Of a stretch of 64,000 bases of DNA, positions 20,375 to 31,801 are shown in pieces; the first letter of the stretch is position 1; every line of letters begins with the position of its first letter. The notes under the pieces were generated by a model. It had not been told where the DNA came from. It ran no database searches and saw nothing but the letters and a program-made list of their open reading frames with translations. A program made the translations under genes and the position numbers. Origin of the DNA: Buddleja alternifolia (Eukaryota > Streptophyta > Magnoliopsida > Lamiales > Scrophulariaceae); NCBI GenBank assembly GCA_019426215.1, contig CM033396.1, forward strand, positions 25,683,101 to 25,747,100, given 5' to 3'.

Positions 20375-23193
20375 ATGGGTAAGAAGAAGGTCGGGGAGGC
20401 CTCCTGTTGGTCCCAAGTGGCATACGAAAGGGTCTAGAAGGGGGGGGTTGAATAGACCCTTTAGTCTTTTTCGACTTCAAAAAGATTTCGTATTAAACGT
20501 ATTTGGACGCTTGAAATGATAGGCGCTTGAAGTGTCTAACGCTTCACTTTAGCTTTCACATAAGATATTTGAGACTTTGTGAAGCGTCTAATGAAGACTG
20601 TTTTATAAAGTTAACTTAGACTTCAGGAATTGAATACTTTGACCTTGTAGGTTAAGCGTTCAGTTCTTTTAATCAGGGTTAGCACAGCGGAATGATTTTG
20701 GAGTCTTCTCTTTGAAAGTTTTAGCGTCACACGATGTTTCTTAATTGCTTAGCTTTTGATTGTGTTTTACTTATACAATGATATGATAGATGAATGAAAT
20801 GACTGAAAAGTAAATAACACAATATTTGTAAGGTTCGTTGGGTGATGTAATCCCAACTACGTCCTTCTTCTCCTTTGCACTTGGAGGCAATCCACTAAAA
20901 TGATTCTCAAAGAATCACATAGAATCTTCTACAAATTAGGGAGAGATGGATGTCGATGACTTGAGCTCCTTGATCACACAGATTTCTGCTTCAAATCACT
21001 TCAGCCCTCTTGCTTCTTTCACCTAGAAATGATGCAAGTATCCAACTTCGACTTCACACAGACCGCGAGGCTTGGATGGGATTTTCTAAAAGGTTTGTTT
21101 GATTTTGATGAAGTTCAAACAACTTGGTAATATCTCAGTAGGAATCTGGTTTCTTCAAAAAGAATATTTGAGATATTTGTTGACTGTCTCAGGAATATAA
21201 GAAAAGCAAGTAGGATGTTTCTTGAATTTTCTGGCTTTTCTGAGAGTTTAAGGAATGAGATTTTAGTGCAACAGCAATTTGGCTTGATAAAATTGTTCTC
21301 ACCCCTTTTTTGTTTGTTGTTGAAGTCCTATTTATAGGTATTCTTGGAGAAAGTGTCCGTTTGACACATGCACTGGCGCGTGTCTTTCACTTTCGCGAGT
21401 GAACAGCTTTTGTCCTTTTTCCTGAAAATCTGCTGCACGAAAGTTGGTGCTGCAGTCTGAGATAGTTGACAGTCCAATAGGGTGGCTTCTCCGTACGTCT
21501 GACATTACTTATCATATTAAATGCTCTTATCAACATTTAATGCATTTGAAATTAATACCCGTTGGTATTTAATGCTTTGAGAATATTTGCATTACACTCC
21601 TTCTGGACTTAGAAGTAAATTTAGGTGAAATCACTTCTGTCCCATAAGGTAACGCTTGATATAGCTGGCCAAAGTGGACGCTTGGAGACAGTATCTATCT
21701 TCTGAGATCAGGCGCTTGAGTCTTCGAACTTTACCACTAATAAACTCACTCAGAAATCATCAGACGCTCAGCCTAAGACTATTTTGCCTAACACTCTAAA
21801 GTAAGATAACAAAGCCTAATAAATCTATTACAAGTCGAACGCTTCAAAGCCTATACAAGTTTTCTACGAAAATAAACTTACAACTTTTTTGGGGTCTAAC
21901 AAAAACTTAATTGTCATCATCAAAACTTCTAACATGAAATTCCTAACACCTCCTCTAACATCTCTGAGCCTTCGATCGACGCACCTCCTCTCGCCGATCG
22001 TTTCATACACCCGGATGTGGTAAAAATCTATCATGCCATTTAGGGTTGGGTCCTTATGAAGGAGAAGCCATTCGATATCCATGGTCAGGCTTCGGTGCAA
22101 GCACTTGTTGATTTCCACCATCTAGCCTACTTCCGGACCACTTGAGGCTATCTGGATCCCGTGGGTTCAAGAGTTCTACAGTGTCGGGGCTTTCTCGAGT
22201 ATTGGGACAAGGGAGGTCAACTATACGTTACGAATTTATTTTGGGATATGACAATAGAATTTGCTGCTAGGGATATCAGTGAGTGCCTCGGGATACCCAT
22301 CCCTCAGAAGTACGAGTATCGGGCTGCTCACAAGACCGACGGGACTTTCACTGTGCCCTTTGAATATATTCTTGAGGTGATTGTGATACCCGACATGACA
22401 TGGCCGGTCCAGGAGGCCCACTTGCCCCGTCGCGTTCTATCCCCAGAGGCCGCATTCGGGCTTGATTTCATCTGATTCAATCTTATTCCCAATGGCAACT
22501 GTTCTGAGGCGAATAAAGAGAGGTGTTTGCTCATCTTCTTCATCATGACCCGGAAGAAGATTGATTTTGCAAGGTTGATTCATCGGATGCTACTAGGGCA
22601 CATTAGGAAGTTGGGCATTGAGCTGACTGCACTGATCGACCCTACACAGGTCAAGAGAAAGCATAGGGATTCTACCGTCATGAAGAAAAATCATATGATC
22701 TTCCCCTCGCTGATTACAGCCCTCTGCTCTACTGCTAAGATTGAGGTCTTCCCTACCGAGGGTACAAAGCAGGCTGGAGTGCCCTGCTCATGTCCCAATG
22801 TCGACGCCCCTGCTCCCCCGACTTTCTCCACTAGGCCTTGCCCTCAGTCTTATTCTACTCGGAGGACCGGATCGAGCCATACCTCAACGCTTGATATAGA
22901 CTCTTTGAGGGGCGCAATGGATCAGATGCGTGTACATTTTGATCATCGGATGAGCCGATTCGAGGATATGATCTGAGACAGCTGTGCTTACACCCGTGAG
23001 GTTGCCATGGCTCAGGATGTTTATGTGGGACGTGGCCCTTTTTTGTGTCCCGACCCTCCGGACTTTCCTCCGTACTCAGCCCCTCTTCCCGATGTTAACT
23101 TTCATCGGATACTTAGTGGGGAGAGCAGATGATGAGCCGGCACCGGGCGGTGGGGATGATGATGATGATTTGGACGCCATGTTTGGCAATTAG
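20375..23193 (+). pseudogene. Extra ORF of Gypsy 1 in env position, split by a solo LTR
   Basis: Starts MGKKKVGEAS at 20375, is cut after 30 bases by the solo LTR, and goes on in frame after 21953 (SNISEPSIDAPPLADRF). Stops interrupt at about 22038 and 22142, and there are later stops and a frameshift near 23125. It ends with an acidic tail (GGGDDDDDLDAMFGN). Recognisable parts are ECLGIPIPQKYEYR, PRRVLSPEAAFGLDFI, and LIHRMLLGHIRKLGIELTALIDPT. By position and style it resembles the ORF found after pol in Athila elements (ATHILA ORF-1 or the plant-transposon-protein type domain), but I cannot confirm the family. No membrane segment is obvious. Confidence 0.65.
20405..21948 (-). mobile_element. 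Solo Sirevirus LTR, minus strand
   Basis: On the plus strand it runs from TGTTGGTCCCAAG to ATTCCTAACA, 1544 bp, the reverse complement of the SIRE 1 LTR family. The 5-bp duplication CCTCC flanks it on both sides (20400-20404 and 21949-21953). With no internal region left, it is the product of recombination between the two LTRs of a full element. It interrupts the env-position ORF of Gypsy 1 after codon 10. The apparent reading frames within it are not genes. Confidence 0.95.
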
Positions 23194-24759
23194 ACTTGTT
23201 TTGTTTCCATTTTCCTGTTTTTGCTGTTAGATGTTTGTTTTTGGTTTGTTATTTTTGGAAGTTGTTTTCAACGTTTAGCCATTTATATATTCTATGCATG
23301 CTCGGTTTATTGTTGATGTATATTGTGTTGCATGTTGCGTTTATCGATTATATGCTATGCTTACCCATTTCGTAGGGCCAACACATCTTCATTTTGTAGT
23401 GGATAACCCACATGTGGGGCTCTCTTTCGCCCGAGTAGCTGTTGCCAAACTTTGGACAGACTCTGATAAGACAACTCTGGTTTGCTTTTCAGCATCCCAT
23501 ATGGTGACGTGTACTCTCCTCCTTTTTTTTCGAACATTAGGGACAATGTTTGTTCCAAGTTTGGGGGGTATAATCGATCCATTATTGTCATGTTTATTTA
23601 TGCTTTATATTTTTTTTTATGTCCAAGTTACGGGGGGAGGGGTTGTACCTCTTCATGTGATAGTGCGCAAATTTTTAAACATTTTTAAAAAAAATAAAAA
23701 ATTTTGGTTAGGATTGTAAACCTTTAAATTAATGAATTGAGATTGATTAAGTTGAGTCAATGGCATGTTTTTTCTATTAATTTGGACTATAATGAACTAT
23801 ACACATTGTTTCCTTGGTCGAGGGAGCTTAAACGAGATTAGACTGTCCTTAAGATGATTCACATGTGCACATAAGTCGAGGGTAGAGGAGTTGAGCGGAC
23901 AACCATTTTGAAACACTTGAAGGCTTTTTTCCTGGAAATATTAACTTAGATGTTTCACATGTGTTATGAGTTGAGAATGTAAACTTTGTATGCTTAACAA
24001 TAATGAAAGAGGTTGAACATTGGTATGACTGCAAAAGTCTGGCTTAATAGATACTGGGGGCGAAGAGCACCATGCCTAGAACACTATACTATTATGCTAA
24101 TTTGAGCTAAGCTCAAGCCAATGAAAGTGTAAAGAGAATAAGGACCTAGTTTGGTTTTGTGGCCTTTGACACTCGAGTGACTAAGCCCTTAGGAGTGTCT
24201 CTACACTTAATACCCTAAGGCCGTCGGGTTTGGGAGTTATTGATCTAAAGCTCGTTACAAGGGTGTCATAGAAAGCCTAAGAGAACCGAGCATTGCACAT
24301 GGTCTAGCCTCTAATGTTTTGAGTTGAAAAGTGGTAAGAATGCTACTCGACTATAATACCTTAGATTTATCATCACTGCACCCTTAGGATGGTCTTTTCG
24401 AGGTTAAGGCGTAACATGAGCAAGAATGTGACGTGTATATATATGTAATGTTGAGCTTAAACAGATGAATTCATGCCATAGCTTTAATATCAATCATATT
24501 GATTTGCATTGATTGATTAAGGTGGAAAATCCTTCGATTTTGTAGGTATATCGTATGCAAACCCTCACGAGACTATAACTCGTCCTTTGAGATAACTCAA
24601 GGGTTCAAAGGCTTGTTGCATACGCTAAATTCAATCGTGTACTCCACGAAAATGAGTTAGGTAGTTTTCTTTTTATTCTCCCTTGTTTGAGTTGTTTTTG
24701 GATCCTATAGCTTGTTGATCGAGGTCGAGCAATTGATAAGTTTGTGGGGGGGGGGGGTT
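23194..24759 (+). other. 3' non-coding region and polypurine tract of Gypsy 1
   Basis: Long non-coding region of the Athila-like type. It has a block ACATTAGGGACAATGTTTG followed by AAGTTTGGGGGG at about 23544-23570, a polypurine-like motif 1.2 kb before the LTR. A conserved block (GGCCTTTGACACTCGAGTGA and onward) at 24160-24300 matches Gypsy 2 and Gypsy 3, as does a hairpin cluster at 24562-24640. The true polypurine tract is the run of G after AAGTTTGTG at 24739-24757, unusually long (12 G in a row). Confidence 0.75.
24562..24640 (+). other. Conserved hairpin cluster upstream of the 3' LTR (Gypsy 1)
   Basis: CCCTCACGAGACTATAACTCGTCC can fold ACGAG with CTCGT. The adjoining CCTTTGAG and CTCAAGGG form a second stem with one G-U pair. 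A third stem present in Gypsy 2 and 3 (TTGCAC with GTGCAA) has decayed here. It lies about 120-200 bases before the LTR. Confidence 0.6.
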
Positions 24760-26089
24760 TGATAAGAGGCGTTCTTACGTGTTTTTAAGCCTGTGAGCTT
24801 ATCATTGGATTCATTTAGTGCTTAAATCTACCACATTTGCGTTTAATCGGGGTGTTAAGTGATTTCAGGAGATAAATGACAGCACACAAAGAAAAGGGGC
24901 GAAAAACGATGCACGACACAAGTTCAAGCATGTTTATCGCGCCCAGGCGCCAGACAAGAGGCAAATAAGTCCACATCCTGAAGACCGCGCTTAGGCGCCA
25001 CCATTCCCACGCATAGGCACCGTCCTGTCCGCGCTTAAGCACCATGATGACCACGCCCGTGCGCCGTCGGACTCATCCCCCAAGAAAAGTATGACACGTA
25101 GGTCACGCCTACGCGCCAGTATAACTGATTTTCAATTGTATAAAAGGGAATTTTCAGCACATTAAGGGGGTTCAAAATTTGTTGTTGAGAGACCATTCCG
25201 CTGGATTTGAACCAATCTTTTCCCTACCTTGAAGGGCAAGAAGAAGATAAGAGCTAAGGATTGAAGCTCCACTCGAGGATCCATCATCATTCAACCTTTT
25301 AAGGTATTCATTGTTTATTGCATTTTGTGCTAACACTTATGTATATGAAGATGTTGAATTCTTCTATGTTGATGGTTATGGGCTAAATTCATATGGCTAG
25401 GGCCTTGTAAGAATTGATTTGTGACTTATTCGTATTATTGATAATCGTTGAATTAATTCCTATGTTTCTATGTGTTATGAATTTGTGTTTATGATTCTTA
25501 CATGTGATTGATCACCATATGTATGATTTATTGCCTAGTTTAGCATTTTGGGAAAGACTTAAACTAGGGTGCAAGGGATTTATAACATCACCGAACCAAA
25601 TAGGAGTTACCCTAGACATAGGTAAAGACTCCCGGGTGAAGTCATTCGATTCTAATGGAGTAAACTCTAGTTCTTTAATGCATACTTAGAGGTGAGATTC
25701 CTGGGTAGACATACTTAGGAAACCGCCATTTAAGTATAGGAGTTTATCACGAGACATCGGTTATTCTTTACCTTAGGAGTTTTCACCATAGCAACTAGGA
25801 CTAATAATTCAACGAGAGTCTTTGTGCGAATAAGGATCAAATCAAGTCTTGCATGTGCCGAAGTCTATTTTCACACTTGAGTTTCAATCCATTGCTTGTT
25901 CTTACTTTTGTTCTTTGTTTACTTAATTGTTTTACTCTTACTTTACTTTAATTGTCTTTTCTCATATTGCAAATCATAAACTAAAATCCAAGTCTCCGTG
26001 GTTCGACAACCCGGACTTATTTTGTCCACTTTTATTACTACACGTCTAGTATACTTGCTACAAAAAGCACGTTAGGTTCTAGCGTGTCA
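24760..26089 (+). repeat. 3' LTR of Gypsy 1
   Basis: Starts TGATAAGAGGCG and ends TAGCGTGTCA, 1330 bp, followed by the duplicated ACTTC. TATAAAAG at 25139 is the likely promoter box. GC-rich tracts with GCGCCCAGGCGCC-type motifs lie at 24935-25120. Gypsy 3 has a related but longer LTR (46302). Confidence 0.92.
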
Positions 26090-26094
26090 ACTTC

Positions 26095-26206
26095 CCTACT
26101 CCTCCTGGTATAGGGAACTTGATCTTCATATGAGGTATCAAAATTACTGCTTAAGTTAACACCAAGGCAGGTTTCCCTATTATTATGTTGTTGGCTGAGG
26201 GCGTAT
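26095..26206 (-). pseudogene. Old Ty3/gypsy pol remnant, part 1 of 2
   Basis: On the minus strand this reads NNIIIGKPALVLT, a stop, then AVILIPHMKIKFPIPGGVG. This fits the end of the protease and the start of the RT region in plant Ty3/gypsy elements (pattern YNxIxGRPxLxxLxAVxSxxHLxxKFP). It joins to 6766-6626 across the Gypsy 1 insertion. It is cut on the other side by the LTR of copia 3. Confidence 0.65.
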
Positions 26207-27846
26207 CAGTAGGATTATGCCCTAAATGGCAATGAGGAATGAGTTTGTATACGACTTTTACTTTTATCTTGTACAAACATTGTCTATGAAAGAAAAGACA
26301 ATTTTATATTTGTTCATATGAATCTTAAGGGAATTAATGAATATTGAACATTTAATTCCCAAGTAATCAAGAGGGAGCTTCTACTGCCTAAGGATTAAGG
26401 AAACGAACACTAGAAGCGTCAATTCCTTGATTATTTTAAATAATGTTTGCAAGTCAAAGAGTTTTAATTGGGCATTATGACTAGGCTTGTATGACACAAG
26501 CTCTGACAAAGAGTGTCAATAGGTCACTAGGGAATAGTGGGAGAATGTGTCATAGATACATCAATGGAATTAATATATTCGAACACGATGTGTATTTACT
26601 CAATGATTGTCAATGATTGAGTTACTAGTCACGATAGTGTGCGTGAGCCTTAAACTTGAGGAGTCACGAAGATTGTACTTGTGACACTAGAATTTTTATT
26701 AGCGTAGTTAGATCCAAATCAACCTTTGGTGGGATCGAAACTGAAGTACGGTCTTACTGGGAAAGCAGCAATAGTTCGGTGACTGCCAGTATGGGATTCG
26801 CTGTCTCGAGTGGTAAATGAGTTAACATCCTGTGTGATCATAGGTATATGAAATTATAATTCTTTGGCCAAAGTAGGAAAATTAAGTCGTGTGGAACATG
26901 CGGGATAGTTTGGTAATTTCATCATACTGTGATTTATTAAGCACAGCATTGAGTCCTATGCGTTTGACATATTCTATGACTCTCACTCGATTGGGATGTT
27001 CCAGTGACAGGCTTATACTTACATGGTATTTGTGACCTAGAGGTTCGTATTGATTAAATTCTTTTAATCTCAATTGGGTTTCGATGTGAGTCCACGAGAC
27101 TGGCTTGGTGAAACTAACATCCTCGGTTTTCCCCCATTGCCAATTGAGACGAATTTAGAGAGTCGCGCTTAAGGAGTTAAGCAAAAAAAGTCTCGATTTA
27201 TCAAATAAGGTTAAATAGGTAATTTGTCATTTGATGGTCAAATTAATTTATTTGATTAAGTAGATTAATTGAAATAAATTAATAATAATAAATAATTGAT
27301 TAATTTATTATCTTTCTTCTTATTCTAAGTTAATTATTGGATTAATTAATTTAGTATATTATTAAATAATATCATATACTAATTGAATTAAATATATGTT
27401 GGATTTAATTAATAAGTGGACTAAGTTGAAATTCAACTTAACCCAATGAAGAGAAAATAGGCATGTATTTAGAGAAGATGGGCTCAAAGAATTAGTTAAT
27501 TTCAAGCTCATTATCTCATATAAATACACAAAGCCTATAGGAAAACCTTAACTTATTCATTCATAACTCTACTGCACAACAAGAAAAGAATAACCGTCGG
27601 CCTCTACTGAGCCAGAGGATGGGGATTTGTTTTCGTGCTTTATTTCTGTGTGATATCTACAGCCAGGGATCCGAGATTGCTGCTAATGCGAAAGTTAAAG
27701 AAATCCTAACCTTCAACAAAGGTTAGTATTTTGATGAAATTCGATTTCATCTCATGTTAATAAAAATTATTAAACACCAAAAGTGTACCGGCTTGTGAAT
27801 CCAGATATTTTTTCTTTTCGTTGTGTATTATATAGGATTCACAACA
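26207..27846 (+). repeat. 5' LTR of copia 3
   Basis: The first bases (CAGTAGGATTATGCCCT) match the LTR start of copia 5 (TGTTAGGTATATGCCCT), with the TG of the terminus mutated, so the exact start is uncertain by a few bases. It ends ATTCACAACA next to the primer site. TATAAATA lies at 27519. Confidence 0.82.
27519..27526 (+). promoter_or_regulatory. TATA box in LTR of copia 3
   Basis: TATAAATA in CTCATATAAATACAC, about 330 bases before the LTR end, a usual position for plant LTR promoters. Confidence 0.5.
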
Positions 27847-27847
27847 G

Positions 27848-27860
27848 TGGTATCAGAGCC
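27848..27860 (+). other. Primer binding site of copia 3
   Basis: TGGTATCAGAGCC, the exact complement of the 3' end of initiator methionine tRNA, one base after the LTR end. Confidence 0.92.
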
Positions 27861-29613
27861 AACTTTAGGGCAGTTAATAATTTTTGAAAACTATTGTGTT
27901 GAAATTTTTTATGTTTATGATTAATTCCTGATAAAACTATTATTAGATTATAATTTTCATGTGTAGATTTAATTTTCTGAATGTTGAATCTATGTTATTT
28001 GACAATTGCATGATCTATTTTTTTGAATTTAAATCAATTTTAAGTATGGTATTTGATTTAATGCATGAATACAAAATATGAGGTTTTGAGAAACTACGTG
28101 AAAAATGATTCGGAACAGGTGGTGCGTGCCTGGAGGTACGCGTGTGAGGCAGTCCACTGGGCAGACTGCCACTCGCCCTATTGGGCCAACAGTCCGCTGG
28201 CCGCTGTGCAGTCTGTATAATAATTTTTTTTAATAAATAATGGGTCAACCCGTGTTAGCCCACGGGTCGGTTGGGTCACCCCGTCTCATGGTCAATCCAA
28301 TTTTTAAGATTAAAATAAAATCATATTTACTTTACAATTGGTTTTTAAAATTAACTTATGAATAAAAACTATTTTGAAATTAATTTTATACTTAATATTA
28401 ATATAGATTTGAAATTAAATTTTAATCCTAGACAAATGAAATAATTCTTTGCCAAGTCAATTGGAAATTGGTTTTTTGAATTTAATGACAAGTAGGATTA
28501 AATGTGAATTAATTTATAATTGGATTTAAATTAATTCTTTTATTTTTGAATCTCCTTAAATTCAAATTAGATTTTAACTACTTTTCTTTTTGAAAGGACT
28601 TCAACACAATGTTTATCGTTTTAATTTATGTTTGATGCTTGTTTTCGTGTGATGATTCCATGGACTAGGTTTATTTTATGGGTTTTGATTTCTGAGTTGT
28701 ATTGGGCCAATTTTGTATGCCCCCCCAGCTTGTATTATATTTTTCCATAGATTTATGTATATGTTGCATTTTTCTATGTAATTATTAGTATAGGGCCTTT
28801 TACGAATAAGATCTGTTTGGAGTTGGAAGACCCGATGTGATACATAAGTTAGATCTTATAGGCCCCTAACCCTCGATTAAGCCATTGGCTTGAGTCAATC
28901 TAGATAATTCTGTGGAATGCATGTGTGGTAGAATTGCTAGGCTTTTTCTGGTTTATTTATTGTAATCCATATATTCGCGTAATAAATGGCTAATGTGCAA
29001 AGTGACACTAATTTACAATCACAAAATTCTCCCACTTTGATAAATATTGGATTTAGAGAAAAGGGAACTGGATATCTTGGCTCTCCATCAAACTTAAGAG
29101 AAATAAATCAATGACTAGTTCATAATATCTTCCCTATTAGTTGGGGTTATTCATCAAGACATTTATTTAAATTTATAAGTGCATTCGATGCCATCAATCG
29201 ATACAAATTCCACCCCACATATCAACACAGGGTTACAAGGTGGAATTCAACTGTTAGATTAATAAGAGTTGATGAGCCTAAGTTCAGATAGATCGCAATA
29301 TATATATCGTTAAAGGATTGCGGTCTCGTGATCTATGAGCCAAATAAAGATTGAATCGCATGTTAGACGATGCTAGCAAGGATTGCCACTTTGATAAATT
29401 TAGTGAGTCAAATATCATTAAAGGGTTGCAATTCACCAAATTTATTAAAGAAATCAATCACTTACTACGAAATCTTTCCAACAAGATTTCTAAATATTGT
29501 AGTGGGAGCCAAGTTAAAAATATGTAGTCCTACTTATTTTTACTTGGTGAACAACAAAATAACCTAATTGAATCTTTTTCTATTGTCTGCAGTATATTAT
29601 CTCTCTCTGAAAA
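27861..29613 (+). other. Leader of copia 3 (non-coding)
   Basis: AT-rich leader with one GC-rich, self-complementary stretch at about 28110-28290 (GGCAGTCCACTGGGCAGACTGCC is one inverted pair). Its gag-proximal part matches copia 4 (TCTCTCTCTGAAA before the ATG). I see no gene in it. Confidence 0.7.
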
Positions 29614-30385
29614 ATGGTTAATAACCCTCTCAAAGAAATGCTTGAACAAAGTATTCTCACTGGACAAAATTATGTTAATTGGATCATAGAATTGAGGATT
29701 GTCCTCAATGATGAATCACTAGAATATATTCTTGAGATTTATTGCCTTCCTGTTCTTGGAAAAGATGAGGATGATAGTGTGCATATTTCTTACGTGGATT
29801 GGTTCACTGATAACCAAACATTCAAGGGATATGTGTTGAGCTCCATGAGCAGTGAGCTGAAAAGCTCTCATGACATAATGGATAGTGCCAGGTCTATCAT
29901 GCTGCACTTAAAGGAAATTTTTGAAGAGCATGGTAGGAATGTTCGACACTTCATTTTGAAAGAGCTCTTTAACATGAAGATGAAAGAATGGGAAAATGTG
30001 TCAAAGCACATCCTTAAGATGATATCGTTGTTGGAGAAATTGAGGTCTCTGGATTACTACATTGATTTTCACCTTCAGGTCAATCTCATTCTTCAATCAC
30101 TCCCCAAATCCTTTTCGACCTTATCATAAATTTTGATTTCGATGACATAAAGGATCACTAGTTGTACTGTTGGTTAAGTTAATAAATGCACCAAGAAAAT
30201 AGGGTACATACGGTTTCCCAATGGTGGGACCTTTGGGTGTTTCCAAATTGACTGGTTTTATTAGGAAAGAATACCACACAAATCTCAGAGGTTCAAGAGT
30301 AGAGACGTAAGGAAGTCTGACGTCTACCTTTATTATAAAGAGATTGGTCACTAGAAATTGATTGTCCTATGCTGAAGGCCAGAGC
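29614..30385 (+). pseudogene. Gag of copia 3 (UBN2 type), C-terminus decayed
   Basis: MVNNPLKEMLEQSILTGQNY opens a 171-residue frame with UBN2-type gag features: NWIIELRIVLNDE, SSHDIMDSARSIMLHLKEIF, LFNMKMKEWENVSKHILKMI and the closing LQSLPKSFSTL. The frame ends at 30129. Beyond it the zinc knuckle region survives only as YYKEIGH with the cysteines lost (about 30330-30372). Gag would form the particle. The N-terminal domain here is one of the better preserved copia gag segments in the window. Confidence 0.85.
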
Positions 30386-30429
30386 TGCTGCTAGAGGAAT
30401 GTTTATAAATGAATTGTTCTCTGATTGTA

Positions 30430-30874
30430 TCCTCCACTTCTTGGATTCTAGACTCTGGAGCTAGTGCTCATGTCTTTGTTTTGAAATAGGATCTGGTAAG
30501 AAGTAAGAGGCTCGAGGAGCAAGAAGTAATGATCAATACTGGCCGTGGACATAGTGTGGCGCCCACTCACATAGGATCAAATTTTACTTTATCTACTGGA
30601 TATTTAATTAATTTTCAAGATTCCCTTGTTTTGCCCAATGGTTTAAAAATTATTTCTATTCCTGTTTTGGTTAAACTTGGATATGATTTTCATTTTATGA
30701 ACAATATTTGTAATATTTATTTTAGAAATGAATGTGTTGGCTTTGCATCTTTATTAAATGCTTTATATTATTTAAATGTACAAAATATATATATTGTGAA
30801 TAATATCACCAAGAAATGTGGTATGTCTGGGACAAACCAAAGACTTATCTAGCTTCTAAGACTAGGTCATACTG
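30430..30874 (+). pseudogene. Protease to pre-integrase fragment of copia 3
   Basis: WILDSGASAHV at 30442 carries the aspartic protease active site of copia pol. After a stop the frame goes on with NGLKIISIPVLVKLGYDFHF and GFASLLNALYYLNV, the usual segment between protease and integrase. It ends in LRLGHT, the start of the GAG-pre-integrase motif, exactly where the LTR of copia 4 begins. Confidence 0.85.
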
Positions 30875-31801
30875 TGTTAGAATTATGCACTCAGATGCCA
30901 TAGAGGATAGAATGATAGGGCATCTTTCTTGTAATGAACTTACTTTGTTATTAATAATGAATGCATTAGTTAAGTTTCACTGAAACATTATCTGCATCCA
31001 TAAGTAGTGTAAAATGTTTTGTCCATGTTTTCAATGTGATTCCTCTGCTTCCTATGGGATAGGAAGGTTGGCGCTAGAGAGATCGATCTTGATTACTAGA
31101 AACTAGTTCGCAAGTAAAATGAAGTCTTTAAAGGACAAACAAAGATTTAGAACGCTTGTACAATCTTAACTCTGACATGGGAGTGCCAGTCGACTACCAT
31201 GGGATGGTAGGAGTTTAAGATTGTAGGCACATCAGTGGAATGGATATGCTCGAACATGACTCGCATCGGTTCTGTCATATGGGTTTTCACTCTGTGACTG
31301 TCAATCACAGAACTGATTATGCGTAACAGGTATAAGTGAACCTTTGACCTGAAGTATCAGGCTGAAGATGGCCTTGTGACGTCAGGTATTTCACTAAAGT
31401 AGTTAGACCCAATTCACCGGTTGGTGGGGTCGACCTCAAAATGCAATTTGATGGGCAAGTGGTAGTCTTAACTGATATCTAATATGCGATTTGTTCTCTC
31501 ATAAGTGAGTGAGAAAGTACCCTATGAGAAAGTCTTTGGCCAGAGCAAAAGAGATGATTGTGCGAGGCACTAAATCGATCTAAGTGATCTCGTATTATTA
31601 TAATTAATACATATGGTCAAGTCCAGTGAGGTTGACATAACCATGACTCTCACTTGACTGGGGCACGTGAACAAATGGTTTATACTTATACGATAATTAC
31701 GATTGGAAGGTTGTGAAATGATCCAATCATTCGATTTTGTTAGAGCTACGAAGTGGGCCATGTGACTAGTTAGGTGTTACCCACTTCCTTTGGTTTCCTC
31801 T
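30875..31801 (+). repeat. 5' LTR of copia 4, first part
   Basis: Begins TGTTAGAATTATGCACTC inside the pre-integrase segment of copia 3 and follows the LTR of copia A closely. It stops at CCTCT, the 5-bp target duplicated by Gypsy 2, and goes on at 54484. Confidence 0.9.

Larger units (their letters stand above)
6767..26089 (+). mobile_element. Gypsy 1: Athila-like Ty3/gypsy element with nested insertions
   Basis: Both outer ends are LTRs starting TGATAAGAGGCGTTCTTACG, and the 5-bp sequence ACTTC is present at 6762-6766 and 26090-26094. This shows one insertion now stretched to 19.3 kb. Its own parts are a truncated 5' LTR, a damaged gag (18121-19380), no protease-RT-integrase, an extra ORF in env position (20375-23193), a long 3' non-coding region and an intact 3' LTR. 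Inside sit SIRE 1 and a solo Sirevirus LTR. A deletion removed the end of the 5' LTR, the primer site and leader of Gypsy 1, and the 5' third of SIRE 1. Confidence 0.87.

Noticed and set aside
23294..23719. 141-codon frame after the env-position ORF of Gypsy 1
   Set aside because: It overlaps the conserved non-coding block and polypurine-like motif, and no match is seen at the same place in Gypsy 3.
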